DNA of 64,000 nucleotides, from the NCBI GenBank assembly GCA_039654915.1, contig CM077598.1, positions 72,692,041 to 72,756,040 of the forward strand, read 5' to 3'. Both the position numbers and the translations under genes were made by a program. Shown piece by piece: positions 22,635 through 34,723 of this stretch (the stretch's first letter is position 1; each line of letters opens with the position of its first letter). This DNA is from Aquilaria yunnanensis. Taxonomy: Eukaryota; Streptophyta; Magnoliopsida; Malvales; Thymelaeaceae. The notes under the pieces are model-generated. The model did not search any database, was not told where the DNA came from, and saw only the letters and a program-made list of their open reading frames with translations.

Positions 22635-24130
22635 TACTGGTGAAACCCTAAATCGGGATTGAGTGTTGAATCGCATGATGCTATGTCTTCGATTGGTTTT
22701 CAGCGATGATTAATTAGATTGATTCATGATGCATGAAACCGGAATTCGTAATGAACATATGAGATATATGAAGAAACGACACAAATTGGTTAATGAGATT
22801 AACCCGAAATTGATAGGTATGAGATACTTATATGGATTAGGATTCTTGCAATAGTTGCAAAAACCCTAGGTTTGTTCGGATTCGGCCTGTTCGGGCACCG
22901 AAAGTAAGGTATTTTTGGTGGCTCGAATGGAGGAGTCTCGGGTGCCTACTTTCTCGAAATAGAAGATTTCGGGCCAAGCAATTGTAAGACAATTTTTTGC
23001 GCAGGGGGGCGCTGCCCCCTCACGCCCCCCGCAAGGGCGGCTCCCCTTGACCCAACCACCGCCCGTTGACCGCCCAGCGGGACCGCCGTATGCGAAGCGC
23101 CACATAAATAAAAAACTGGTTAATCAACACGTGAAAATTGGCATGCATCTTTGTTGAATGAGATTTGATATGATATGTTGATTGGTGTTTGAAGCATGGT
23201 TCATGGTTATAGCCCTTGATTGGTTGTACTTGAAAATACGGCCTGCGAGTCGTGCCTTTTCTTATCACTCTCATTGTACATTCTCTTCTCACCTTACTCC
23301 CCTCGAATGTAACTCGAGGTTTCTATTATTGATGTAATGGTGCATTATGGGCTCATCCAAGGTGGTATGTCCAAGGATCATGCAAGGAGGTATGTCCAAG
23401 GAGGTGACAACAAAAGGGCAGCCAAGAAAGGAAGAGAAGGAGCTTGTGAAGACTTTTTTCTTTTCTTAGGCTTTTATGATATTCTCATTGGCTTGAGATT
23501 AATTCATAGTTTGGGCTATAACCATGTCACGTTTATTTCTTGTAAGCATGAGATGCATGTTTTATATTTGTATGTGATGCATGTATAAAACAACCGGAGA
23601 TAACAAATTGGTGAGATCAAAAGATAAAATCTCTCAAACAAATATTAAGTCATTAAATGTGATGCCTTCCAAATGTTGGCACTCGTCAAGACTTTGATCA
23701 ACATTAGGTGGGTTTGCCAAAGCAAAGCACCTATGTTCATCTTGGTAAGGCGCGATGGGATAATAGTGATATCCAAACTGCTAACTTTGGGTTCGACTTA
23801 ACTAAGTCACCCTAATAGGATTAGGGACTTAGAGGCATAGAGTTGGGCTTAAGTTCATGAGATGAGCTTGGACAAGTGTTGTTCACCCAACTATCCAAGA
23901 GTTGCATAAGATGCAATTGGCAAGGAGTTGCCTACCTAAATAGCTGTAACATGAGAGAAAAGCCAAAGCTGACTCAGGTTGTGGTCAAATATGGATCTTG
24001 GCCCACTAGAATACCGTAGCGCCGAGGTGTTCCGAAATAATATCAAGGGTTATTATTTTGAGGAAAAGTCCTTATTAAATGAATTAAAATACATGACTCT
24101 TACACTGCACATTTACTGTTGTAGATAACC
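22635..24130 (+). other. Untranslated leader of the copia element
   Basis: About 1.5 kb without a credible gene. It includes a GC-rich, self-complementary stretch at about 22999-23085 with runs of C and G that could fold strongly, a plausible packaging or dimerisation structure (inference only). Short open frames such as 23337-23588 have no recognisable motif. Confidence 0.6.
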
Positions 24131-25426
24131 ATGGCACAAAACACATCGACACTTTTGTTGCGATCGATCCTTGCGAAGGAAAAACTGAATGGGACCAACT
24201 TTCTCAAATGGTACCGAAACTTGAGGATAGTCCTCAAACAAGAGAGAAAGGCTTCTGTCCTAGAGCAGCCCATTCCGAATGAGCCTGCTACCACTGCTCC
24301 AAGAACTGAAAAGGATGCTCACAAGAGGCATTCTGATGATGCTTTGGATGTTGCATGCCTCATGCTTATTACCATGGAATCTGAGCTTCAGAAGCAACAT
24401 GAGAACATGGGGCCGTTCGATATGATCGAACATCTCAAAATGCTTTTCCAAGAGCAAGCTAGGCATGAGAGGTTTGAGACCTCTAAGGCATTGTTTCAGT
24501 GCAAGATGTCTGAGAGAAGTCCCGTGGGTCCTCATGTGCTCAAGATGATTGGGTACATTAAGAATCTTGAGAATTTGGGATTTGCTCTTCAGAAAGAGTT
24601 GGCTATCGATGTAGTCTTGCAATCGTTGCCTGAAAGCTACAGTCAATTCGTCATGAACTATAACATGAACGACCTTGACAAGTCCCTCCCTGAATTGCTC
24701 AACATGTTGAGAACTGCTGAGCAAAACCTTAAGAAGGCTAAGCCCATTTTGATAGTTCAAAAGGGCAACGGAAAAGGAAACGCCAACAAGAAAAATGATA
24801 AAGCTAATGGAAAGTCCAATGCTAGTTCTTCTTCAGCTGCACTGAAACCAAAGGGTGGTGTGGCAAAGGAAGGGGAGTGCTTCTATTGTAAGCAACCTGG
24901 ACACTGGAAGCGCAACTGCAAGCTCTATCTTGGAGAACTTGCTAAGGAAAAAGCAAGTAAGACTTCCATTTCAGGTATTCTTGTTATAGAGGCTAACTTT
25001 TCTACTTCCTCATCTTGGGTATTGGATACTGGATGTGGATCTCACATTTGTGCAAATGTGCAGGATCTAAGTAGAAGTAGAAGATTGGCCCGAGGTGAAG
25101 TTGACCTACGTGTTGGAAATGAAGCAAGGGTTGCTGCCTTAGCCGTAGGGACTTATGTTCTCACTTTACCTAGTGGATTAGTTTTAGAATTAGACAACTG
25201 CTACTTTGTGCCTACTATTAGTAGAAATTTGATTTCTGTTTCTTGTTTGGACAAGAAAGGTTTTTCATTTATAATAAAGGACAAATGTTGTTCTATTTAT
25301 TTGAATGAAATCTTTTATGGTAGTGCTCAACTTAGCAATGGGTTGTATGTTCCAGACATTGAAGATCCAATCTATAATGTGAATACCAAGAAGGTCAGAT
25401 TAAATGATTCAAACCCGACCTATCTC
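24131..25426 (+). pseudogene. Copia gag and protease (N-part of polyprotein)
   Basis: The start ATG sits in a good context (AACCATGG) about 1.5 kb after the primer site. The frame is open for 432 codons. The N-terminal gag shows KLNGTNFLKWYRNLRIVL (residues about 17-34), typical of copia gag. A lysine- and asparagine-rich linker is followed by a CX2CX4HX4C zinc knuckle, CFYCKQPGHWKRNC, near residue 255. The protease active site is WVLDTGCGSHIC near residue 296. The region ends at a TAG (25427-25429) just before the HCRLGH pre-integrase zinc motif, where the family normally has tryptophan. The same frame continues beyond it. Confidence 0.92.
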
Positions 25427-25429
25427 TAG

Positions 25430-26495
25430 CATTGTCGCTTGGGCCATATAAATGAGACCCGCATATCCAAGCTCCATAAGGATGGACTCTTGGACTCATT
25501 TGATTTTGAATCATATAAGACATGTGAGTCATGTTTGTTGGGCAAGATGACCAAAGCCCTATTCACAGGGCAAAGTGAAAGGGCTAATGACTTACTAGGA
25601 CTCATACATAGTGATGTATGTGGCCCTATGTCTACACAAGCTAGAGGAGGTTTCCAATACTTCATTACTTTCACTGATGACTTTAGCAGATATGGCTATG
25701 TGTATCTTATGAGACACAAGTCAGAATCCTTTGAAAAGTTCAAAGAATTCAAGAATGAAGTAGAGAATCAACTCGGGAAGAGTATCAAAGTGCTTCGATC
25801 AGATCGAGGTGGAGTGTACTTGGATCGAGAATTCCTTGACTATCTGAAGGAGTGTGGTATAGTATCACAACTCACTCCACCAGGTACACCTCAATGGAAT
25901 GGTGTTTCTGAAACGAGAATTTGAACTCTGTTAAACATGGTTCGCTCTATGATGAGTCAAGCTGACCTTCCAAACTCCTTTTGGGGACATGCTCTAGAGA
26001 CTGCCGCTTTTACACTAAACCGAGTTCCATCTAAATCGGTTCAAAAGACACCATATGAGATATCGAGTGGGAGGAGTCCCAATTTGTCTTTTATGAAGAT
26101 TTGGGGCTGTGACGCTTATGTAAAACTTCAATCCTCAGACAAACTAGGGCCCAAATCTCAAAAATATCTTTTTGTTGGGTATCCCAAAGAAACAAAGGGT
26201 TACTATTTCTACAATCCCTCTGAGCAAAAAGTGTTTGTTGCTCGAACTGGTGTCTTTTTGGAGAAAGAGTTTATCTCTAAAGGAACAAGTGGGAGGAAAG
26301 TAGAACTTGAAGAAATTCAAGAACAACAAGGAGACATCGAACCTGAAATGGAACCTGAACAGACACCACAAGATGTTGTGGTCCAAGAGTCTGTTCCTGT
26401 AGCACAGAGCCCACATAGGACTGGTAGGATTCGGCGTGAGCCCGAGAGATATGGATTTCTCGTGACTCACACTGGTGATGTGATGCTCATGGATC
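25430..26495 (+). pseudogene. Copia integrase
   Basis: Same frame as gag. The GAG-pre-integrase zinc motif is HCRLGH ... CESC. The catalytic core shows the three acids in LIHSDVCGPM, VLRSDRGGVY and the NGVSETR block. A TGA at 25922-25924, just after NGVSETRI, interrupts the core at a codon normally for arginine. Translation resumes in frame at 25925 with MVRSMMSQADLPNSFWGHAL. The region after 26150 is the variable integrase tail, rich in E, Q and P. Confidence 0.9.
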
Positions 26496-28083
26496 AAGAT
26501 GAGCCCACAACCTACCAACAAGCTATGTCGGGGCCTGACTCTGAGAAGTGGCTAGTGGCCATGAAATCCGAGATGGAATCCATGTATGAAAACCAAGTAT
26601 GGACTTTGGTTGACCCACCTAAAGGGGTAAAACCGATAGGGTGCAAATGGGTTTTCAAGAAGAAAACTGACATGGATGGTAATGTGAATACCTTTAAGGG
26701 ACGATTGGTCGCAAAAGGTTTCAAGCAAATTCATGGTATTGACTATGATGAAACTTTTTCACCAGTTGCGATGCTTAAATCCATCCGAATTTTGTTTGCT
26801 ATTGCTGCACACTATAATTATGAGATATGGCAAATGGATGTCAAAACTACATTCCTAAATGGAAAGCTACTTAAGGATGTGTACATGACACAACCTGAGG
26901 GTTTTGTCACTCCTGGGAATGCCAATAAAGTGTGCAAATTGCAAAGGTCCATTTATGGACTAAAGCAAGCTTCTCGAAGTTGGAATCTTCATTTTGATGA
27001 TGCAATCAAAGAGTTTGGTTTTATCAAAAATGAAGATGAACCTTGTGTCTACAAGAAGGTTAGTGGGAGCGCTATTGTCTTCTTGGTGTTGTATGTAGAT
27101 GACATACTACTCATCGGGAATGACATTCCTGAGCTACAGTCTGTGAAGACTTGGCTAGGGAAATGTTTCTCTATGAAGGACTTGGGTGAAGCAGCCTATG
27201 TGTTAGGCATCAGGATCTATAGAGATAGATCTAGAAAGCTTCTTGGCCTAAATCAAAGTACATATATTGACAAGGTGCTAAAGAGGTTTAGCATGCAAGA
27301 TTCCAAGAAAGGATTCTTGCCCATGTCACATGGTATCACTCTTTCTAGATCTCAGTGTCCGAGTACAACCGAGGAGAGAGAGCGCATGAGTAAGATTCCA
27401 TATGCCTCAGCAATTGGATCTATCATGTATGCCATGATATGTACTCGTCCAGATGCCTCATATGCTTTGAGCATGACGAGTAGGTACCAATCGAACCCCG
27501 GTGAAAGTCACTGGACAGCTGTTAAGAACATCCTTAAGTACTTACGAAGGACTAAGGATGCATTCTTGGTCTTTGGAGGTGAAGATCAGCTCGTTGTAAG
27601 GGGTTACACCGATGCAAGCTTTCAATCCGATAAGGATGATTTTAGATCGCAATATGGTTATGTGTTTTGCATTGGTGGTGGTGCTGTGAGCTGGAAGAGT
27701 TCAAAGCAAGAGACAATAGTTGACTCTACAACATAATCTGAGTACATTGCCGCCTCTGATGCTGCGAAGGAGGCAGTTTGGATCAAGAAGTTCATCACTC
27801 AACTTGGAGTGGTTCCAAGCATTGTCGACCCGATAGAGCTCTATTGTGACAACAATGGAGCAATCGCACAGGCTAAGGAACCACGATCTCACCAGTGATC
27901 CAAACACATACTCCGACGCTATCATCTCATCAGGGAGATCATCGAGAGGGGTGATGTAAGGATATGTAGGACTTCGACAGACAGCAACATTGCTGATCCA
28001 CTGACAAAGCCCCTTACGCAGCAGAAGCATGATAGCCATTCTAGGTCCATCGGTATTAGATACATGGATGATTGGCTTTTAGT
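26496..28083 (+). pseudogene. Copia reverse transcriptase and RNase H
   Basis: Same frame. Blocks seen: GCKWVFKKKTDMDG, RLVAKGFKQIHGIDYDETFSPVA (shortened here), QMDVKTTFLNG, IYGLKQASRSW and the active site LYVDDILLIGND near 27090. RNase H begins at GYTDASFQSDKDD (about 27603). Stops at 27734-27736 (TAA) and 27896-27898 (TGA) break RNase H, but the text continues in frame (EYIAASDAAKEAVWIKKF; ADPLTKPL near 27990), so the polyprotein was intact recently. Confidence 0.92.
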
Positions 28084-28096
28084 GCAAGTGGGAGAT
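28084..28096 (+). other. Polypurine tract of the copia element
   Basis: GCAAGTGGGAGAT followed by TTGTTAG: the AAGTGGGAGA run immediately before the LTR start is a typical copia polypurine tract. Confidence 0.85.
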
Positions 28097-30356
28097 TGTT
28101 AGTTGATAGCCAAAGGCTATCGCCTCAATCTGGCCGAACACCCTGCCACAACAATGGCCAGAAGAACTGGCGCTTCCCGGGAACAGGTGGAATCATGCAC
28201 CTCGGGAGATAGCCGGAGAGCTCCGAGCCTCGGCACGCCAGTAAAACTTGAGGACTCTATTCGCCCCCCAAGGTTGTGAACAGCGCGCCTTCGGAAAAGT
28301 GGCACCAGACATTGGTGCCCGAACATGATATCCCCGAAGGCGGAACCCCCGAACTGAGGGTATGCTTCCCGAAGAGGCTCTGTCCGAACTAGAGGACGAC
28401 CTCGCCCAGGGACTTCGGGAGTACGGCAGGCGCATTTAAGGAAGCCTCTGACACTTCCCACCACAGACGTAAAAAGTCGCCCTGACGTGCAGACGCCATC
28501 AGAATCACATCATGGCCCGTCTCAGCACAAGGCTTGAGGCGAGCTGGTTACCAACTATCTGTCCCCTACGCCCAGAAGTTCAGGAGCATCCGACCGCACA
28601 CGTGTCATGATCTGAACGGGCTAGGTATTCCTATATATACAAGAAATAAATACTTGACAGGAGGTTGGTAGGCCGGAGATACAGCTCCCACACACTGAGA
28701 AAATACCAGGCGAGACTTTTCTGCCTTTCTCTTTCAGCTAGTGACTTTCTCCTTTTTCCGGCCACCACTGACTTGGGCGTTGGAGGCTGCCCCCCCGGAA
28801 AAACACTCCGGGGGCCTCCTAACCCTGTTTTCCAGCTTTTCAGGTACTCTCCTTGGGGCGATCCACCTTCCAGGCGTTCTTCCTCCTAGAAGTCTCTTCA
28901 ACAGTCATCATGACTCACAACGATGAGGCGCCAGGCCATCATTAGTGGTGTGCCCAAAAAAGCCAATCATGAGATGATTGTATTTTTGCACATTGAGTCA
29001 TGATATTTTATTGAGGCATTAATCCAGCAATTTTGTTTGTTGTTTTGTTTCTGCGTAGCGTAATAAACATAATTGTAACCCTAGAATAATGATATTCTTA
29101 AACGTCCCTAGTCTAGTATTATTGTGGAGCGGGTTACAATAATACATAATGACTAGCATATGTGGAGACTAATATGAGATATGTAGTCTACATAAGGGTA
29201 CAAGTTGGAGAACTTGTGTGCTGGACCGACCCACCATGAGAACACTTCATGGATCGTTATATGAGTGTCATAAGTGATTCTCATAGTGATCATGGTATAT
29301 GTAGTCCTTCGACCTAAGATTATCAAGGTTCCCTACATGTGAGTCACATACTTTGATACTTTCCTTTATTGCTCGTAATTGAGTGAACTTGAAGGAGGTC
29401 ATTGGGTATGTCACATATCATGCGGAGGGATTTGTATGATCAAGATGGGATTTGTCCCTCCTATGTAACGGGAGTGATATCTTTGGGCCTCTTGATATAG
29501 TGAGACTTAGAAAATGCTTGGCCATGCTCCGATGAGTTGATATATGATATCAATGTCGTCAGTTTAAGTTGGTCTACTCGGTAATCAAGAAACCAAAGAT
29601 TGGGCTATACGAGAGTGACACATTCCATGTCTCGTGCTTAGTCTTGATATCTTGGACAAAGGGACAATTGCATATATCGGTGATGATCATAAAGGTTTAG
29701 TCGATTCACCGACAATCTTGTCACTTGGGTAGCAATGATGTGTTGCTAGACACCGCTCATTGCTTATGATCATAAATGTGATTTATGATCATTGCCAACA
29801 TGGCAAGAGCCTATTGGGTCGCACACATAGAGCTATTTGGATCATTAGAGTGCATGGGCTAATTATTTGGGTTATGGTTTCACTTTAATTTCGTATTAAT
29901 AATGGGCCAAGGAGTTGAGCCATTATTAAGCCCGAAATTAAATCCTAATTGGATTAGGGCTTTGAAACCCATTAGGCCTGGAAGTTGAGTCTCACTATAA
30001 ATACAACTTTTAAGTGAGAAATTCGCAGGTCTCCTTGCCCTAGCCTCCCAAAAGGACAGCCGCACTCTTCTCTTGCAATTCCTTGGAGGACGTAAGATAG
30101 CACTGCGAACGCAAGAGAAACGCATCTGCCGAGATACGGTGGAAGCGTGGTGATCCCGAGAGGCTCGTGTGGATACCATAGAGAGCCTGAACACGTCAAC
30201 TGTTCAGGTTTTGTGATTCGACTCTACAGTTGAGTGAGAGATCTCAACCGAACATTAGGTATGAAATTTTTGAACACCCGGTTTACCACGTTTCACTTGG
30301 ATCCTAGAAGGTTTCGGTTAAATTCCGCTGCGCTGTTTGGCTCCCGAAACCCAACA
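28097..30356 (+). repeat. 3' LTR of the copia element, interrupted
   Basis: Starts TGTTAGT at 28097, is interrupted after seven bases by a solo Tat LTR, resumes at 28947 and ends CCCAACA at 30356. Its length without the insertion is 1417 bp, matching the reversed solo copies (1416 bp each). TATAAATA at 29996-30003 is the promoter box. Confidence 0.93.
28104..28941 (+). mobile_element. Solo LTR of the type 1 Tat family
   Basis: 838 bp from TGATAGCC to GGCCATCA, flanked by TTAGT at 28099-28103 and 28942-28946. It lies in the first bases of the copia 3' LTR, so it is younger than the copia insertion. Related to the LTRs of D1 and D2. A TATA-like run is at about 28630-28640. Confidence 0.95.
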
Positions 30357-30845
30357 GCCCACAGACGTCACAAGCCACCTCAAACGGCGCTCTGACACGC
30401 CGACGCCATCAAAGTCACATCATGGCCCGTCTCGGCACAGGGCTCAAGGAAGCCTGCCACTAGCTACTTGTCCTCTACGCCCAGACATTCAGAGAGCATC
30501 CGACCGAACACGTGTCACGATCTGAACGGGCTGGACACCTCTATAAATACCAGGGAATACACTCTGGCAAACGGCTGGCAAAAATCCTGACTCTTCACTC
30601 TGAGAAAATACGACCAGGCGAGTTCACTGAACCCCTCAGTGCTATTTCCTCCGCCTTCTCTCAGCACCACTGACTTGGGCGTCGGAGGCTCCTCCCCGGA
30701 ACAACACCCCGGGGACCTCCTAACCCACTTTTTCTAAACATCTCAGGCACTCCCCCTTGGGCAAACTGGCCACCAGGCATTCTTCCTCTCCGGGAGTCCC
30801 TCCATCAGTCACCATGACTACCAACGATGAAGCCCCTGGGCATCA
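30357..30845 (+). repeat. Partial 5' LTR of element C
   Basis: Corresponds to the last 489 bp of the LTR at 51399-52256. The first part is missing because the copia element inserted here and its left side was deleted. A TATA box lies at about 30542-30549. The LTR ends in CATCA at 30841-30845. Confidence 0.9.
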
Positions 30846-31508
30846 TTTGGCGCCGTCTGTGGGAACCCGCTCTGAGATCGCCGTCGTTGAAACTCGGCGT
30901 TCTAAGGACAAGGGACTCCCGAGGTCTCCGTCCGCGCCTGATAAACAACCGGCTCCTGGCAAACACTCCCAGGGACTTCTGCGCCTGAGGAAGACCGCCC
31001 TCTAGTAATCACTATGAGCTTTATGAGGGAGTTTCAGCGTTCGGTCGTGGCCGAAATGGCACAGCAGATCGACCGAAGGTGGTCACAGCAGGCACAGGCC
31101 CAAAGACCTCCCTCACCTGCATGCCCTCGGGAGAAAAGCCCGAGGTCGACTCATCGCAGTTCGGGAAGTGGAGACCCACGCGAAGAGTCATCTACGGAGA
31201 ATGTATCCCTCGGGAAACGGCCTGTGGGACAAATTGGGTCCAAGCGACCGAAAGTCTCACAGCGAAGAAGTTCGTCGCCTGAGGGGGGGTCCTTGTCCCC
31301 TCAGTGCCAAACTCGCTCCCCGAAGAGGCGCCAACGATCTCCCTTCCCAGAGGAAGAGCCTAATGCCACAGTTCTCAAGGAAATGATACTAGCGCGGCTA
31401 GACAGGGTGGAAAAGCAGGCAGCTTGCAAACCCGTCTGGGACAGGCTGACGGGAGCCTTCTGCGAAGATGGGTCCCCATTCACCCGGGTCGTGGCCGAGG
31501 CAGCCATG
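30814..31508 (+). pseudogene. Element C gag, N-terminal part
   Basis: The first ATG, at 30814, is inside the LTR; its frame crosses the primer site as HHLAPSVGTRSE and is lost by a frameshift near 30950. A second frame from the ATG at 31014 gives FMREFQRSVVAEMAQQIDRRWSQ, then a basic, serine- and proline-rich region (SPRSTHRSSGSGDPREESST) up to 31508. There a reversed solo copia LTR interrupts it after the codons for the PGDFRVPRLE-type block start. The protein is homologous to gag of D1. Confidence 0.82.
30846..30866 (+). other. Primer-binding site of element C
   Basis: TTTGGCGCCGTCTGTGGGAAC directly after the LTR, identical to the site in D1 at 34724-34744. TGGCGCCGT fits the tRNA-Asp 3' end; the remaining bases fit it only partly, so the tRNA is not assigned. 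Confidence 0.8.
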
Positions 31509-32924
31509 TGTTGGGTTTCGGGAGCCAAACAGCGCAGCAGAATTTAACCGAAACCCTCCAGGATCCAAGTGAAACGGGGTAAACCGGGTGTTCGAAAATT
31601 TCATACCTAATTTTCGGTTGAGATCTCTCACTCAACTGTAGAGTCGAATCACAAAACCTGAACAGTTGACGTGTTCAGGCTCTCTATGGTATCCACACGA
31701 GCCTCTCGGGATCACCACGCTTCCACCACGTCCCGGCAGATGCGTTTCTCTTGCGCTCGCAGTGCTAGCTTGCGTCCTCCAAGGAATTGCAAGAGAAGAG
31801 TGTGGCTGTCCTTTTGGGAGGCTAGGGCAAGGAGACCTACGAATTTCTCACTTAAAAGTTGTATTTATAGTGAGACTCAACTTCCAGGCCTAATGGGTTT
31901 CAAAGCCCTAATCCAATTAGGATTTAATTTCGGGCTTAATAATGGCTCAACTCCTTGGCCCATTATTAATACGAAATTAAAGTGAAACCATAACCCAAAT
32001 AATTAGCCCATGCACTCTAATGATCCAAATAGCTCTATGTGTGCGACCCAATAGGCTCTTGCCATGTTGGCAATGATCATAAATCACATTTATGATCATA
32101 AGCAATGAGCGGTGTCTAGCAACACATCATTGCTACCCAAGTGACAAGATTGTCGGTGAATCGACTAAACCTTTATGATCATCACCGATATATGCCATTG
32201 TCCCTTTGTCCACGATATCAAGACTAAGCACGAGACATGGAATGTGTCACTCTCGTATAGCCCAATCTTTGGTTTCTTGATTACCGAGTAGACTAACTTA
32301 AACTGATGACATTGATATCATATATCAGCTCATCGGAGCATGGCCATGCATTTTCTAAGTCTCACTCTATCAAGGGGCCCAAAGATATCACTCCCGTTAC
32401 ATAGGAGGGACAAATCCCATCTTGATCATACAAATCCCTCCGCATGATATGTGACATACCCAATGACCTCCTTCAAGTTCACTCAGTTACGAGCAACAAA
32501 GGAAAGTATCAAAGTATGTGACTCACATGTAGGGAGCCTTGATGATCTTAGGTCGAAGGACTACATATACCATGATCACTATGAGAATCACTTATGACAC
32601 TCATATAACGATCCATGAAGTGTTCTCATGGTGGGTCGGTCCAGTACACAAGTTCTCCAACTTTTTCCCATATGTAGACTACATATCTCATATTAGTCTC
32701 CACATATGCTAGTCATTATGTATTATTGCAACCCGCTCCACAATAATACTAGACTAGGGACGTTTAAGAATATCATTATTCTAGGGTTACAATTATGTTT
32801 ATTACGTTACGCAGAAACAAAACAACAAACAAAATTGCTGGATTAATGCCTCAATAAAATATCATGACTCAATTTGCAAAAATACAATCATCTCATGATT
32901 GGCTTTTTGGGCACAACACTAACA
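31509..32924 (-). mobile_element. Solo copia LTR in element C gag
   Basis: 1416 bp in reverse orientation relative to the copia element, bounded by TGTTGGG and CTAACA on the plus strand and by CCATG at 31504-31508 and 32925-32929. Same family as the LTRs at 28097-30356 and 54727-56142. Its removal restores gag, joining VAEAA to MPGDFRVP. Confidence 0.95.
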
Positions 32925-33860
32925 CCATGCCAGGTGACTTCAGGGTACCTCGGCTAGAGATTTATGATGGCTGCACTGATCCGCAGGCCCATCTGACCAA
33001 GTACAGATGCAGTATGATAATGCATGGTGCTGAGGACGCTACCATGTGTAAATGCTTCGAGGTCACCCTCACGGGACCAGCAACTGTGTGGTACAACTCA
33101 TTGCCCCCAGGAGCCATCATTGAGTTCCAGGAGTTGTCTACGGCCTTTGCGCAACAATTTATTTGAAGCCGGCCAACGGCGAAGATGCCTCTTCAGATGT
33201 TCGACATAGAGCAGAAAAACGGAGAAACCATCCGAGACTATGTCGAAAGATTCAACAGGGAAGCTCTAAGCGTCTCGGACTTCCGGCCCAAAATACGCAT
33301 CCTCGCCATGACACGGGGCCTTCGACGAGACTCACAGTTGTTTTATAGGTTCTCAAAGGACCCCCCAGACACCCTCGGAGAATTTTACCGAAGGGCCGAA
33401 CAGCACATGACTGCCGAGGAGCTGAGAATGGCTGGGCCGAAGTCCGATCACAACCACGCCGAAGGGTCCAATCCGCAAGCCCGGCATCCAACTGAACAGG
33501 CAGGCCGACCTCGGAGGATGCGGGAAAGCAAACTTCAAAGCTTCACACCCCTGAGCACTACAGGGACAAACATCCTCATGGCGCTGGAAAAGGCAGGGGA
33601 CACAGATTCGGCGGCCAACGGCCATGACCGCTGATAACAAGAAAAACATCAAGAAGTTCTGCCAGTTTCACCGCGACCACGGCCATGACACCGAAGACTG
33701 CTTCCAACTGAAGAAGTACATTGAGTCGCTGATAAAACTCGGCTAACTTCGGAAATATCTGCGGATGCCTTCCCCAAAAGGAAGAAAAGATGAGGAAGAA
33801 AGGGCCGAAGATGAGGACTACAACTCCGACAGGCGGAGAAACCGAAGTCCGAAAAAGAGC
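32925..33860 (+). pseudogene. Element C gag, C-terminal part
   Basis: Continues gag with PGDFRVPRLEIYDG and ATVWYNSLPPG (32930-33166). A stop at 33163-33165 is followed by a frame carrying FDIEQKNGETIRDYVERFNRE (shortened here) and IRILAMTRGLRRDS, then the zinc-knuckle-like [14 protein letters not shown] near 33660-33700. It stops at 33860, where a Tat LTR begins. Downstream protease sequence of C is not found anywhere in the window. Confidence 0.82.
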
Positions 33861-34723
33861 TGATAGCCAAAGGCTATCGCCTCTATCTGGCCGAACTCCC
33901 TGCCACAAGAATGGCCAGAAGAAACTGGCGCTACCCGAGTAAAGGTGGGATCATACACCTCGGGAGATAGCCGAAGAGCTCCGAGCCCGGCACGCCAGGA
34001 AACTTGAGGATACTACTAGCCCCCCGAGGTTGCAAACAGATCGCCTTCGGAAAAGAGGCACCAGCTATTGCGGGCCGAGCATGATCTCCCCGAAGGCGGA
34101 ACTCCCTGAAGCTGGGTACCCCCGAACTGAGGGCGTGTTTCCCGAAGAGGCACCGTCCGTACCAAAGGACGACCTCGCCCAGGGACCTCGGGAGTACGAC
34201 AGAAGCATTTAAGGAAGCCTCTGACACGTCCTTTCACAGACGTCATAAGCCGCCTCAAAAGGCGCTCTGACACGCTGACGCCATCAAAATCACATCATGG
34301 CCCGTCTCAGCACAAGGCTCAAGGCAACCTGCTACCAGCTATCCATCCCCTATGCCCAAAAACTCAGGGAACATCTGACCGAACGCGTGTCGCGATCTGA
34401 ACGGGCTAGGTACTCCTATAAATACCAGGAAATAAATACTTGGCAGGGGGTTGGTTGGCAAAGATCTGACTCCCAGACTCTGAGAAAATCAGCAGGTGAG
34501 ACTCTTCAGCCCCTTTGTGCTATTTCCTTTGCCCTTTCTCAACCACCACTGACTTGGGCGTCAGAGGCTCCCCCCTCGGAAACACATTCCGGGGGCCTCC
34601 TAACCCTTTATTTCTGGACTTTTAGGCACACTCTCAAGGGCGAACCATCCTCCGGGCGTTCTTCCTCCTAGAAGTCTCTCCACCAGTCACCATGACTCTA
34701 AACGATGAGGCCCCTGGCCATCA
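33861..34723 (+). repeat. 5' LTR of D1
   Basis: 863 bp, TGATAGCC to GGCCATCA. The TATA box TATAAATA is at 34417-34424, about 307 bp before the LTR end. Similar to 47007-47887 with scattered differences including indels. The last part contains the gag ATG at 34692. Confidence 0.93.
34417..34424 (+). promoter_or_regulatory. TATA box in the D1 LTR
   Basis: TATAAATA, conserved at the same place in 47577-47584 and 51953-51960 and in the C partial LTR. It is the expected core promoter for the genomic transcript. Confidence 0.75.

Larger units (their letters stand above)
21858..30356 (+). mobile_element. Ty1/copia element with truncated 5' LTR
   Basis: Order: partial 5' LTR, initiator-Met primer site, long leader, gag, protease, integrase, reverse transcriptase, RNase H, polypurine tract, 3' LTR. 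Integrase before reverse transcriptase is the copia order. The 3' LTR is full length (1417 bp after removing a nested Tat LTR). The 5' LTR keeps only its last 764 bp. By eye the two LTRs differ at roughly 20 sites over the shared 764 bp. The right flank (from 30357) is the interior of a Tat LTR, so the element was inserted into the 5' LTR of element C. The left flank was later deleted. Confidence 0.93.

Noticed and set aside
22990..23105. GC-rich segment in the copia leader, considered as transferred or rRNA-like sequence.
   Set aside because: It is self-complementary C/G-rich leader sequence; it does not read as rRNA, and similar GC-rich blocks occur in plant copia leaders.
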